Of a DNA stretch of 64,000 bases, positions 38,068-46,457 are shown piece after piece. Below the pieces are notes generated by a model. It was not told the origin of the DNA. It made no database searches and worked only from the letters and a program-made list of their open reading frames with translations. Numbering within the stretch: position 1 is the stretch's first letter; each line of letters starts with the position of its first letter. Both the position numbers and the translations under genes were made by a program. Source of the stretch: an uncultured Oscillospiraceae bacterium (GTDB lineage Bacteria; Bacillota; Clostridia; Oscillospirales; Ruminococcaceae); the NCBI GenBank assembly GCA_934232845.1, contig CAKQGD010000005.1, positions 1-64,000 on the forward strand, written 5' to 3'.

Positions 38068-38096
38068 TTGCTTTTTTTGACGAAATATGCTATACT
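38068..38096 (+). promoter_or_regulatory. Promoter of the MscS-family gene
   Basis: TTGCTT (38068-38073), a 17-base spacer, TATACT (38091-38096), extended TGC. Confidence 0.65.
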
Positions 38097-38154
38097 GTGG
38101 GTGTTGACGCGGTCAAACGGGCCGTGAGGATATTGCAAAAGGAGAGTTTCGTTC

Positions 38155-38961
38155 TTGGATCTGACGGATATTCTTTCGCCGGCGGTGCTCGCCGTCTTTT
38201 GGAATGTAGTGCTTGCCGTGGTTCTTCTGATCGCGGGAAGAAAGCTGATCGCTTTTTTGCTGCGCAAGGTGGATAAGCTCGCCGAGCGGGCCAGTCTTGA
38301 CCCGGGCATCCGCAAGTTTCTGCGGGCGCTGGCCAATATCGGCTGTTACGCACTGCTGATTTATATTATCGCGGATCTGGTGGGTGTACCGACGGCTTCG
38401 TTCGTCGCCCTGCTCGGTTCCATCGGCGTGACGGTCGGCCTTGCCCTGCAGGGCAGCCTGTCTAATTTCGCGAGCGGTGTGCTGCTGCTGGCGCTGCATC
38501 CCTTCCATGTGGGAGATGCGATCTCCGGCGGCGGAGTCGAGGGCGTTGTCGATATGGTTGGTCTGTTTTATACCACGATCGTGACCTATGACAACAAGCA
38601 GGTCAGCGTGCCCAATTCGACGCTGGCGGGCGCATCCATCACCAATTACAGCGCGCTGCCCCAGCGCAGAATCGATCTCTTTGTCGGGGTCGGCTACGGA
38701 GACGACGCTGCGAAAGCGCGGCGCCTTTTGACCGAGCTGATGCGTTCGCGGGAAAAAGTCATCCGCAAGGAAGAGGCGGTTGTATTCGTCGACGAGCTTG
38801 GAGCCAGCTCCGTGCGGCTCGGCCTGCGCTGCTGGGTGAAAACCGAGGATTATTGGCAGGAACGCTGGGATCTGAACGAGGCGATCAAGGAAACGCTCGA
38901 CCGCAGCGGCATCTCTATTCCGTACAGCCAGTTGGATGTCTACGTAAAAAACGAAAAATAA
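38155..38961 (+). CDS. MscS-family mechanosensitive ion channel
   Basis: 268 aa from a TTG start at 38155 with GGAGAG upstream. Three N-terminal membrane helices, the pore-lining third helix (GSIGVTVGLALQGSLSNFAS with regularly spaced Gly/Ala), then the beta-domain (FHVGDAISGGGVEGVVDMVG, TIVTYDNKQVSVPNSTL) and the C-terminal alpha/beta domain (SGISIPYSQLDVYV). Minimal MscS length. Releases solutes at hypo-osmotic shock. Confidence 0.93.
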   Translation: MDLTDILSPAVLAVFWNVVLAVVLLIAGRKLIAFLLRKVDKLAERASLDPGIRKFLRALANIGCYALLIYIIADLVGVPTASFVALLGSIGVTVGLALQGSLSNFASGVLLLALHPFHVGDAISGGGVEGVVDMVGLFYTTIVTYDNKQVSVPNSTLAGASITNYSALPQRRIDLFVGVGYGDDAAKARRLLTELMRSREKVIRKEEAVVFVDELGASSVRLGLRCWVKTEDYWQERWDLNEAIKETLDRSGISIPYSQLDVYVKNEK

Positions 38962-38992
38962 AAAGCGCCTGCCGATTCAGACGCCTTTTCGC

Positions 38993-39024
38993 ACGCCTGT
39001 CCGCTCAGCGGACGGGCGTATTTT
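38993..39024 (+). terminator. Terminator of the MscS-family gene
   Basis: ACGCCTGTCCGC pairs with GCGGACGGGCGT, followed by ATTTTT. Confidence 0.82.
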
Positions 39025-39071
39025 TGGTTTGGCCGAGAGAGGCAAATGCCTGCGCCGCCTTTCTTCGAAAA

Positions 39072-39110
39072 GAGAAACGCGTTCGTCCTCTGCCGGAAGA
39101 CGAACGCGCG
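39072..39110 (-). terminator. Terminator of the aminotransferase gene
   Basis: CGCGTTCGTC pairs with GACGAACGCG. On the minus strand it is followed by TTTCTCTTTT. Confidence 0.75.
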
Positions 39111-39113
39111 GTT

Positions 39114-40310
39114 TTATTTCAGCTTTTTCAGGGAAGATTCCATCCAATCGGTGCCTTTCTGCAGGGCCTCCATCGAATTGGAATAAGAGATCCGCAGGTT
39201 GTCCGGCGCCTCAAACGCGGCGCCCGGCACGACGGCGATGTGCGCATCCTCCAGCAAATAATCCGCCATGTCGAAAGAGTTTTCGATCACTCTGCCCGAC
39301 GGCGTCCTCTTGCCGTAGAAAGAGGAGATGTTCGGCATCAGGTAAAACGCGCCGTCGGCGCTGACGCAGGAAACGCCGTCCATCCCGTTGAGCCGGTTTG
39401 CCAAAAAAGTTCCCCGCCGGTCGAATTCCCGCCGCATGAGTTCGACACTGTCCTGCGGGCCGCTGAGAGCCTCAAGCGCGGCATACTGCGCAATGGAGCA
39501 GGTGTTTGAGGTGGCGTGCCCCATCAGGGCGTTCATGCCTTTGATGACAGACCGTTCGGCGGCGGCGTACCCGACGCGCCAGCCCGTCATGGCGTAGGCC
39601 TTTGAAACCCCGTTGATCGTGACCGTGAGGGCCCGCATTTCCGGCGAGACGGAGGCAATGCTGAAATGCTTGTGCCCGCCGTAGATGAGCTTTTCATATA
39701 CTTCGTCCGAAATGACGGCGATCTTGTGCGCAAGCGCGATTTCGGCAAGGCCGCGCAGAGTTTCTTCCGAATAGACGGCACCGGTCGGGTTGTTCGGCGT
39801 GTTGATCAAAATCGCCGCGGTGCGGGGCGTAACGGCTTTTTCGATCGCGGCAAGATCGAGAGCAAAGCCGTCCTCCTCCCGGCAGGGAACGAGCACGGGT
39901 ACGGCGCCCGCCAGCTTAATCATCTCGACATAGCTCACCCAGCAGGGGGAGGGCAGAATCACCTCGTCGCCGTCGTCACACAGGGTCAGCAGCGCGTTGA
40001 TGAGGGGCTGCTTGGCGCCGACTCCCACGCTGATCTCATCGGGGGAATACGAAATGCCGTTGTCGTCGAGCAGCTTTTTCGCGATGGCCTGACGAAGTTC
40101 TAAAATGCCTGCCACAACGGTGTATTTTGTATGCTGCGCGTCAATAGCCCGTTTTGCCGCTGCACCGATATGATCGGGCGTGCCGAAATCGGGCTCGCCG
40201 ACGTTGAAAGCAATGACTTCTACGCCTTTTGCACGGAGATCCATAACCTTTCCGGTCAGCTCTACCGTGGCGGACGGCGTGATGTTTTGAATTCTTTTGG
40301 AAAGTTTCAT
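39114..40310 (-). CDS. Class I pyridoxal-phosphate aminotransferase (AspB-like)
   Basis: 398 aa. GEPDFGTPDHI at the N-terminus, NTPNNPTGAVYS, DEVYEKLIYGG, the PLP-lysine segment GVSKAYAMTGWRVGYAA and C-terminal RISYSNSMEAL with the carboxylate-binding Arg. Fits the aspartate/prephenate aminotransferase subgroup I-gamma, but substrate cannot be fixed. GAGAGGATG precedes ATG 40310. Divergent from the bactofilin gene. Confidence 0.92.
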   Translation of the reverse strand: MKLSKRIQNITPSATVELTGKVMDLRAKGVEVIAFNVGEPDFGTPDHIGAAAKRAIDAQHTKYTVVAGILELRQAIAKKLLDDNGISYSPDEISVGVGAKQPLINALLTLCDDGDEVILPSPCWVSYVEMIKLAGAVPVLVPCREEDGFALDLAAIEKAVTPRTAAILINTPNNPTGAVYSEETLRGLAEIALAHKIAVISDEVYEKLIYGGHKHFSIASVSPEMRALTVTINGVSKAYAMTGWRVGYAAAERSVIKGMNALMGHATSNTCSIAQYAALEALSGPQDSVELMRREFDRRGTFLANRLNGMDGVSCVSADGAFYLMPNISSFYGKRTPSGRVIENSFDMADYLLEDAHIAVVPGAAFEAPDNLRISYSNSMEALQKGTDWMESSLKKLK

Positions 40311-40460
40311 GCAAATTCATCCTCTCTGATAAAACAGTATATAGGCTGTCAAAGCAAAAATCAAGAGAGGAAAAGCCGTTTTTTTAAAAAGAGTTTTTCC
40401 GTTTATTCTGCACACAATATCGAGAGAAAAGCTTCAAAAATATTCGTCCGGAGGGAAAAT

Positions 40461-41105
40461 ATGACTAAAAAGGCAAGCACTTTCATCCCGGAAAATTCCG
40501 CTGCGTCCCAGCTGAGAAAGGAGAAGCTGTCGGCTCTGCTGATTGAAGATAAAGAAACATCCGATCCGCCGATTGTGAAGGATGAGGGAGCCTCGGAAAT
40601 CATGGAAACGACGGTCGTCGGCGAATCCGCCGTGGTGGAAGGCGATCTTTGCACCGCGGGGAACCTGCAGATTCTCGGAATGGTGCGCGGTGATGTGCAG
40701 GCGGGAGGAAATGTGATCGTCTCCGGGTGTGTGGAGGGCTGCATCTGCGGGGAGTCCATCTCTCTCGACGGCTGCGCGGTGCGGGGCGACGTGACGGCAA
40801 GGGGAGAGCTTTCCGTCCGATGCGGTACGGTGGTGTCCGGAAATCTCTGCGCGGACAGCGCCGCCGTTAACGGCAAGGTGCGCGGCTCCGTGACGGCGCA
40901 GGAGGCCGTTGTACTGCAGAACGACGCCTTTGTCATCGGCGCGGTCACCGGATCGACGGTCACGATGCAGGAAGGAACGGCCCTGTTCGGAGAGGTCCGC
41001 GTTGTCAGCCGGGAGCAGGACAAGGCGCTGGCCGAGGACTTTGAAAAAATTCTCGACAGCCGTATAAAAGCAAAAGATGCAAAGCCGCACGGCGCGCCGG
41101 CATAA
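40461..41105 (+). CDS. Bactofilin (polymer-forming cytoskeletal protein)
   Basis: 214 aa. A disordered N-terminal tail (about 45 residues) precedes a right-handed beta-helix built of short repeats (VVEGDLCTAGNLQILGMVRG, DVQAGGNVIVSGCVEGCI, VSGNLCADSAAVNGKVRG), typical of the bactofilin domain, then a charged C-terminal helix. Bactofilins self-assemble into filaments that localise envelope proteins. GGAGGG before ATG 40461. The frame is open to 40131 but lies over the aminotransferase start. Confidence 0.9.
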   Translation: MTKKASTFIPENSAASQLRKEKLSALLIEDKETSDPPIVKDEGASEIMETTVVGESAVVEGDLCTAGNLQILGMVRGDVQAGGNVIVSGCVEGCICGESISLDGCAVRGDVTARGELSVRCGTVVSGNLCADSAAVNGKVRGSVTAQEAVVLQNDAFVIGAVTGSTVTMQEGTALFGEVRVVSREQDKALAEDFEKILDSRIKAKDAKPHGAPA

Positions 41106-41164
41106 CCGCAAAAAAGCAAAGACGTTTGGCAAAACGCCTCTGCCGGAGCACCGCCAAAACCAAT

Positions 41165-41204
41165 GGCCAAAAAAGAAAAAGGCGGCCGAAAAACTTCGGC
41201 CGCC
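41165..41204 (-). terminator. Terminator of the HdeD-like gene
   Basis: GGCGGCCGA, loop, TCGGCCGCC, with a T-rich run following on the minus strand. Confidence 0.85.
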
Positions 41205-41218
41205 GCGAAAACGCTGTG

Positions 41219-41842
41219 TCATGCATCGCCGCCCGGGGTGGAGGGATCGTCTTCTTTCGCCTCGGTGTAGGAGGCCTCCAAGGGCTCGGAGGCTTTTTCC
41301 TTGGCGGCAAACAGACGCGAAAGACGGAAAATCAAAAACAGATCGATTACGCCGTTGTAGATCAGCACGGCGCCGATCAGCATAACGAGCGCCGCAAAGG
41401 ATGCAAACGGATTGAGCAGAATAACGGCCGCCAGTAAGACGGTGAGCAGAGAGACGATCATCGCGGGCGCCCAGCCCGCAAACCCGGCGCGGCGGATATG
41501 AAAGGCCGCCTGCAGTTCGACAAGGCCGTGCAGCAGAATAAACGCGCCGAATACATACTGCAGCAGCGAGATCACGGATTCGGGCCGCAGCAGAAGCCAG
41601 AGACCGAGCACCGCAAGAACGATGCCGAGAAAGAGATCGAGCTGAAAGGCCGACAGCATGCCCCGTCCTCTGAAATAGGAAACAAGATACCAGACGCCCA
41701 GCACGAGCAGAGAGGCGCCCAGCGCCATGCACATCCACCGGACGGACGTTTCGGGGAAGGTGAAAAGCACCCCGCCGATGAAAAAGGAGACAAGCGCGGC
41801 GGCAATACTGCTTTTTCTGCGTGCGCGCAGGATGGAGTTCAT
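41219..41842 (-). CDS. DUF308/HdeD-like membrane protein
   Basis: 207 aa with six hydrophobic segments in three pairs (for example AALVSFFIGGVLFTFPE, LFLGIVLAVLGLWLLL, YVFGAFILLHGLVELQAAF), and a charged C-terminal tail. The pattern matches the HdeD/DUF308 family, an acid-stress related family in enterobacteria; role in Firmicutes unknown. Convergent with the bactofilin gene. Confidence 0.85.
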   Translation of the reverse strand: MNSILRARRKSSIAAALVSFFIGGVLFTFPETSVRWMCMALGASLLVLGVWYLVSYFRGRGMLSAFQLDLFLGIVLAVLGLWLLLRPESVISLLQYVFGAFILLHGLVELQAAFHIRRAGFAGWAPAMIVSLLTVLLAAVILLNPFASFAALVMLIGAVLIYNGVIDLFLIFRLSRLFAAKEKASEPLEASYTEAKEDDPSTPGGDA

Positions 41843-41989
41843 AGAAATCCCTCATTTCCGTGCGGCCCGCCGCAAACGGCAAGGCGCACTTGATATCAGG
41901 CCGCCTTTCTCCCTTTCGGGCAGGGCGGCTTTTATACGGTGAAAACTCCATGAGGGCGCAAAAGAAAAAGGAACGGATGCCGAAAACGG

Positions 41990-42544
41990 TTATGTTTCGT
42001 TGAAATGAGCGGTCCTCATGGCCCGGCGGAACACCGGAAGCAGGATCAGTGCGAATACAACGGCAATCGCCGCGTTTGTCAGAGAGGAAACAGCCTTTGT
42101 CGCCAGCTTGACAAGAACGGTCTCCATCGGGTTTCTAAGATACCAGTATTCTTTGATAAAAGATTTCGCAAGGTACAAGGCGACATAAGTCAGACTGCCC
42201 GCGGCCGCGCCGAGCGCGTTCTGCACGGGGCGCTCGCCTTTTGCACCTTTTGCATAGCCGACTAAGCCCGCGACGGCGCCGAGCGCGAATTTCATCAGAA
42301 AGGTGATGGGCGCTTCCGCAGCGTAGAGCGGATTCGTCAGATCGTAGAAGAACGCGCCGATTCCCGCGCAGAGGCCGCCGGAAACGGGGCCCAGCAGCAG
42401 GCCGGACAGCACGCAGAACACATTGCCGAAATGAATGCGCGAAATATCCCCGATCGGGATGGAGAAATAGTTGGAAAGAAAGCAGAAAGCGGCCATCAGG
42501 CCGATGAGCGCGATGCGGCGGGTGCGGTTGGTTTCACTTTTCAA
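41990..42544 (-). CDS. ECF transporter S component, probably for vitamin B6
   Basis: 184 aa with about five to six membrane segments. N-terminal RRIALIGLMAAFCFLSNYFS, then RIHFGNVFCVLSGLLLGPVSG and GAFFYDLTNPLYAAEAPITF, as in folate/pyridoxine-type S components. The TTG start at 42544 has GGAGGAG upstream. It starts 42 bases after the pyridoxamine kinase stop, in the same direction. The pairing with a B6 kinase suggests pyridoxine or pyridoxal uptake (PdxU-like). The ATPase and T components of the ECF module are not in the window, as expected for a shared module. Confidence 0.82.
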   Translation of the reverse strand: MKSETNRTRRIALIGLMAAFCFLSNYFSIPIGDISRIHFGNVFCVLSGLLLGPVSGGLCAGIGAFFYDLTNPLYAAEAPITFLMKFALGAVAGLVGYAKGAKGERPVQNALGAAAGSLTYVALYLAKSFIKEYWYLRNPMETVLVKLATKAVSSLTNAAIAVVFALILLPVFRRAMRTAHFNET

Positions 42545-42586
42545 GACAGATCTCCTCCAGTCGGCCGCGTCAGCCGACGGCGGCCT

Positions 42587-43450
42587 TTATAATAAATGAT
42601 AATCCGAGCCGGTCCTGGAATGGATCAGCTCGCCGAGGAGCATCTCGAACATGACGCCGTAGCGCGGATCGGAGCCGTAGCTGTAGGTTGTGCGGATCGC
42701 AAGCTCGACAAAGCGGGCTGCACGCCCCATCGCAATGGGCAGGCTGTCTCCCGACAGCAGGCCGCCCGTCAGCACGGCGGCGAACAGGTCGCCCGTGCCG
42801 GGGTAGCTCGCCGGAATATACTCGCCCGACGTGTACCAGAACTTGCCGTTTTCCCGGTCGTAGCCCAGATTGGCCAGCCGTTCGCCGAGACTGAGCTGCG
42901 CGCCGGTAATCACGACGCGCGAGGGTCCCAGCTCCGACAGCCGCACCAGCAGGCTGCGTGCCTGCCCGGCGGTGATGGCGCCCGGTTCGTAGGATTCCCC
43001 CAAAAGCAGGGAAACCTCGGTCATGTTGGGCGTGATCACGTCTGCGCAGGAGACAAGCGAACGCATGCGGCGGCACATTTCTTCGGTGACGGTACGGTAA
43101 CGGCGGCCGTGATCGCCCAGCACGGGATCGACGACGGCGAGCGCCTCGGGATACGCGCCGAAGAACTGCTCACACGGATCAAACTGCTCCTGCGAGCCGA
43201 GAAATCCGCTGTACACGCATTCAAATTCAACTTTCAGCGAGCGGTAATGCGCAAGCGCGGCCGCGGGATAGTCGGTCAGGTCGCGCATGACGACGCTGCC
43301 GAGTCCGCCGGTGTGTGCGGAAAGAACGGCGGTCGGCACGGGGCAGACCTGCATTCCCATGGCGGAAAGCACGGGCGAGATCACGGTGAGCGAGCACCGG
43401 CCGAAGCCGGACAGGTCATGGATGGCGGCGATGCGTTTGGGTCGGTTCAT
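42587..43450 (-). CDS. pdxY: Pyridoxamine/pyridoxal kinase
   Basis: 287 aa ribokinase-fold kinase that phosphorylates vitamin B6 vitamers. IHDLSGFGRCSLTVISPVLS at the N-terminus, VYSGFLGSQEQ, VVDPVLGDHGRRY, DVITPNMTEVSLLLG and the active-site GTGDLFAAVL are typical of the PdxY/PdxK group. AAGAGGCG precedes ATG 43450. In an operon with an ECF S component downstream. Confidence 0.9.
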   Translation of the reverse strand: MNRPKRIAAIHDLSGFGRCSLTVISPVLSAMGMQVCPVPTAVLSAHTGGLGSVVMRDLTDYPAAALAHYRSLKVEFECVYSGFLGSQEQFDPCEQFFGAYPEALAVVDPVLGDHGRRYRTVTEEMCRRMRSLVSCADVITPNMTEVSLLLGESYEPGAITAGQARSLLVRLSELGPSRVVITGAQLSLGERLANLGYDRENGKFWYTSGEYIPASYPGTGDLFAAVLTGGLLSGDSLPIAMGRAARFVELAIRTTYSYGSDPRYGVMFEMLLGELIHSRTGSDYHLL

Positions 43451-43736
43451 AATGCGCCTCTTTATCTGTATGATAACGCAGTCCTGCGCAGATTTCCAAT
43501 CGGAGAGAAAAGCGGTTCAAAGGAATATGTATAGGCAAAAACAACCAAAAAATCAAAAAAAGTGAAAAACATTTCAAGCTTAAACTTGCGTTTTTCTTCG
43601 CCCTTGAAAGGCGCAGAAAGAAGAACTGGGCAAAAGCACTGCGGCAGCCAAGGTTTTCCGCCGTGCAATTGTGAGTTTGATAGAATTGCGGCGGCATATC
43701 CGGCGCAAACTAATTTCGCAGGAGGTGGAAGAACAA

Positions 43737-43925
43737 ATGAAAAAAGGAATGTCCTCAGCGATCACAGGGGTCGCGGTAGGCATGGCGGTAGGAACCGCCG
43801 CATGGATGATGGCGGAGCGCCCCTCAAGCGCCGGACGCAAGGCAAAACGCCTGAAGAAATCAGCGGAACGCGCTCTGACAAGCGCGGGTACGGTGATTGA
43901 TGAGCTGACCGGCCTGATGCACTGA
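43737..43925 (+). CDS. Small YtxH-like membrane-associated protein
   Basis: 62 aa from ATG 43737 (AGGAGGTGG upstream). A hydrophobic Gly/Ala stretch (AITGVAVGMAVGTAAWMM) is followed by a basic amphipathic helix (RKAKRLKKSAERALTSAG). Resembles small clostridial proteins of unknown function. An upstream in-frame ATG (43671) lacks a ribosome binding site. Confidence 0.78.
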   Translation: MKKGMSSAITGVAVGMAVGTAAWMMAERPSSAGRKAKRLKKSAERALTSAGTVIDELTGLMH

Positions 43926-43937
43926 CCGCCGAATGAG

Positions 43938-43984
43938 AAGAACCCGCAGCGCGCCGGCTAAAACCGGTATGGCCTGCGGGTTCT
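43938..43984. terminator. Bidirectional terminator between convergent genes
   Basis: AGAACCCGCAG pairs with CTGCGGGTTCT with inner GCCGG/CCGGT pairing; T-run on the right. Confidence 0.82.
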
Positions 43985-43994
43985 TTTCGCTTTT

Positions 43995-44417
43995 TTACGC
44001 TCCCTTGGGGGAGGCTCCGAGATACTCCATCGCCATAGTGATGAGCGTGCGGTCGTTTTTAAACGTCACGGCACGCAGGGCCTCTTCGATCGGGGCCCAG
44101 CGAAGCTCGCTGATTTCCTCCTCCTGACGGACAAGGGCGGCGTCTTTTGCTTCGCCGAGAAAATAGACGACCTGTTTTTTGACGCCCGGCTTCGGATAAT
44201 ACTCGACCGCGTGGCGGAATCCGTCCCGCAGGGTAACGGTTGCGCCGGTTTCTTCAAAAATTTCGCGGTGCGCGGTTTGCTCTTCTGTTTCACCGGCTTC
44301 CACATGTCCCTTTGGAAAGGACCAGTGGCCGCCGTGTCGGTGTCGCAGGAGAAGCAGCATCAGCGCGTCGTCTTCATACCGATATACCAGCGCGCCGCAC
44401 GACTTTTCCCGTTTCAA
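43995..44417 (-). CDS. Nudix hydrolase (diadenosine-polyphosphate hydrolase-like)
   Basis: 140 aa. The Nudix box is complete: GHVEAGETEEQTAHREIFEE followed by TGA. N-terminal KSCGALVYRYEDD and WSFPKGH fit the Ap4A-hydrolase subgroup. TTG start at 44417 with GGGGGTG upstream. Convergent with the small YtxH-like gene. Confidence 0.9.
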   Translation of the reverse strand: MKREKSCGALVYRYEDDALMLLLLRHRHGGHWSFPKGHVEAGETEEQTAHREIFEETGATVTLRDGFRHAVEYYPKPGVKKQVVYFLGEAKDAALVRQEEEISELRWAPIEEALRAVTFKNDRTLITMAMEYLGASPKGA

Positions 44418-44518
44418 TCCATTTCACCCCCGGATTGCATGATACTACAATCTATACTATACCACGTTTGAGGCAAAAGAAAAAGCTTTTTTATAAATTT
44501 CACGCAAGAGAGGATTTC

Positions 44519-44547
44519 TTGACAAGACGAATGCGCACGTGTACAAT
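44519..44547 (+). promoter_or_regulatory. Promoter of the tRNA-Arg gene
   Basis: TTGACA (44519-44524), 17 bases, TACAAT (44542-44547), 25 bases before the tRNA. Confidence 0.9.
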
Positions 44548-44571
44548 AAACCGGAAAGCAAGAGAAAATTT

Positions 44572-44648
44572 GTCTCCGTAGCTCAGCAGGATAGAGCGTT
44601 CGCCTCCTAAGCGAAAGGCCGCGCGTTCGAATCGCGCCGGGGACGCCA
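44572..44648 (+). tRNA. tRNA-Arg, anticodon CCT
   Basis: Complete cloverleaf of 77 bases. Acceptor GTCTCCG pairs with CGGGGAC, D arm GCTC/GAGC, anticodon stem TTCGC/GCGAA around loop CTCCTAA (anticodon CCT, reading AGG), T arm GCGCG/CGCGC with loop TTCGAAT, discriminator G and encoded CCA. It is an independent transcription unit with its own promoter and terminator. Confidence 0.96.
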
Positions 44649-44675
44649 TGTCAGAGCGCATTGTGCTCCCGCAGC

Positions 44676-44704
44676 AAAAAAACAGTCTTCGGACTGTTTT
44701 TTTG
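44676..44704 (+). terminator. Terminator of the tRNA-Arg gene
   Basis: AAAAAACAGTC, loop TTCG, GACTGTTTTTT plus further T. Confidence 0.92.
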
Positions 44705-44913
44705 TTTCGTTTGCTTCACAGCTTCTCTTTTTTTGACAAAAAGCCGCGTTCGTGCATGGATTCGGATGCAAGGGCTTATTTTTTCGACGATTGCAGAAGA
44801 CGTTGGCATGACCTCTTTTGCGGCGTGCGGATGAAGAGAATCCGTTTGCATTTTGCGCCGGGGACATAAAACGAAACCAAAACAGAAACGGCTTAAAAAG
44901 AAAGGAACGATCA

Positions 44914-45201
44914 ATGAAAAAGGCGGCGTCAGGGCAATTGTCAAAATTTTGTTTGTTCGCGTTTCCCTGTTACTGGACCTTGGCGGTGATGTGTATCGCC
45001 TTGGCGGTTTGGAAAACAGGATTCAGTGATCCCGACTTCATTTCTGCGGCATGGCTCAGCATTGCGATCATAGCCGCCGCGGTTCTGCTCATGAAGAAAG
45101 ATTACTGGGTCATCTTGCCGATGATTGCACTGGGGATCTCTATCGCACTGCAGAGGATCAGCATGCCGAACGTATCTTTCGAATCTATGGCGCATATTTG
45201 A
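44914..45201 (+). CDS. Small membrane protein, possibly frameshifted near its C-terminus
   Basis: 95 aa from ATG 44914 (GAAAGGAACG upstream), with three hydrophobic segments (CLFAFPCYWTLAVMCIALAV, AWLSIAIIAAAVLLM, WVILPMIALGISIAL). The frame stops at 45199-45201 just where another frame takes over. In the +1 frame the DNA reads FDFSLFVCGIIVWKARKKSG and runs to a stop at 45284-45286, a convincing fourth membrane helix with a basic end. One indel in the T-tract near 45197 would join them. Either the gene is broken or the sequence has an error. Family not recognised. Confidence 0.6.
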   Translation: MKKAASGQLSKFCLFAFPCYWTLAVMCIALAVWKTGFSDPDFISAAWLSIAIIAAAVLLMKKDYWVILPMIALGISIALQRISMPNVSFESMAHI

Positions 45202-45495
45202 TTTCTCATTATTTGTATGCGGTATCATTGTATGGAAAGCCAGAAAAAAGAGCGGGTGTAAAAACAGCGGATATTTTGCTTTTTGACTTTATAGTCGGGG
45301 GTTCTCTGTCAATGCGCGGGCTCGCTTTTGCAGATCAGACGAAGGCAAAAAGAAAAGCCTGTTAAAACCGCGTCGAGCCTCGGCGGGACGGCCGATTCGC
45401 CGAAATGCAACCTGCAGTTGCGCGGTTTCAAGGTGCGGCTTCTTGTCTGCAGCCTTCCCTTTTGATAAAATGGCGGTGGAAAGGAGCTGACAAAG

Positions 45496-46155
45496 ATGGA
45501 GTTTTCCTCTCAGCTTGTTCGGTGCAGAAAGCAAAAAGGACTCAGTCAGGAGGAACTGGCCGGACGGCTCGGCGTGTCGCGGCAGGCCGTCAGCAAGTGG
45601 GAAACGGGCGAAGCGCTTCCCGATCTGCAAAAAGCGTTTCTGCTCTCCGAGGCGCTGGGCGTGGGGCTGGATCAGCTCTGTAAAGGAAGCGCCGAAGCCG
45701 AACCGCCGCAGCAGGAAAAAGCCGCTGCGGCCCGCGGGCGGTTTTCGCTGCGCACGCTTTTGGCATGTCTGCTGTGCTTTGCGGCGGGAATATGGCTCGG
45801 AATCCGTCAGCCCGCAAAGCCCGTGGAAACGGACGGCGCAGCCGCACTGCCCGATACGATCTCTGTGGACGGGGTAAGCTTTTCGACCTTTGGCGGGGCG
45901 CTTTCATATCGCTTTGTGCCGAGCGTAGTGGGAGAGGATTATACCTACCGGATCACCTTTACCGGGGCCGAAGGCGGCCCGCGCAGCTTTGAGGTATCCT
46001 GTGACGGCGGCCTCTGCAGCGGAACCGCCGAACTGCCCGAGCGGGATGTATACGACGTTACCGTGCGAATCGAAAACGAAAAAGAGGGCAGGGCCGTTTT
46101 GGCCGCGCGGGATCTGAGCTTTTCGATTTCGCAGAGCGAAGCTGTGTGGTCTTGA
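45496..46155 (+). CDS. XRE-type regulator with membrane anchor and extracytoplasmic domain
   Basis: 219 aa. Residues 1-60 are a classical helix-turn-helix (LVRCRKQKGLSQEELAGRLG, VSRQAVSKWETGEALPDLQK). After a short linker one membrane helix follows (about 87-103, LLACLLCFAAGIWLGI), then about 115 residues with beta-sheet character. GAAAGGAGC precedes ATG 45496. The layout suggests a one-component sensor that reads an external signal, but partners are unknown. Confidence 0.88.
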   Translation: MEFSSQLVRCRKQKGLSQEELAGRLGVSRQAVSKWETGEALPDLQKAFLLSEALGVGLDQLCKGSAEAEPPQQEKAAAARGRFSLRTLLACLLCFAAGIWLGIRQPAKPVETDGAAALPDTISVDGVSFSTFGGALSYRFVPSVVGEDYTYRITFTGAEGGPRSFEVSCDGGLCSGTAELPERDVYDVTVRIENEKEGRAVLAARDLSFSISQSEAVWS

Positions 46156-46157
46156 GA

Positions 46158-46259
46158 ATGCTTGAGGCCGCAAAACAGGAACGGGTATTTTTAACATACG
46201 GGAATACCGGGATGCGCCCGATGCTGGAGGAACTGAAGGAGAACGTGTGCCGCCTGTAG
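46158..46259 (+). pseudogene. Possible 3' remnant of a lost gene
   Basis: A 33-codon frame (MLEAAKQERVFLTYGNTGMR, ending in LKENVCRL) directly after the XRE gene has a protein-like composition but no ribosome binding site. It looks like the tail of a larger gene whose 5' part is gone. Identity unknown. Confidence 0.3.
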
Positions 46260-46457
46260 AAATTGTGGTCTGTGGAATGTGGATGGATCGGGCTGTCGCT
46301 TCAACGGGCGTGGAATATTCTTTGATTTATATCACGGCGCGGATTCGGTTATATATATTCCCGCAATGCGGGCGGAAGCTCCATCGTGATATTCGCAAAA
46401 ACGGAAAAGCGGTGCCGCCTTCTTTTCGTTATATTGTAAGGGAAAGGCGGTGAAACG

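Noticed and set aside
40434..41951. 505-codon minus-strand frame across bactofilin and HdeD-like genes
   Set aside because: Shadow frame spanning two well-supported genes and a terminator.
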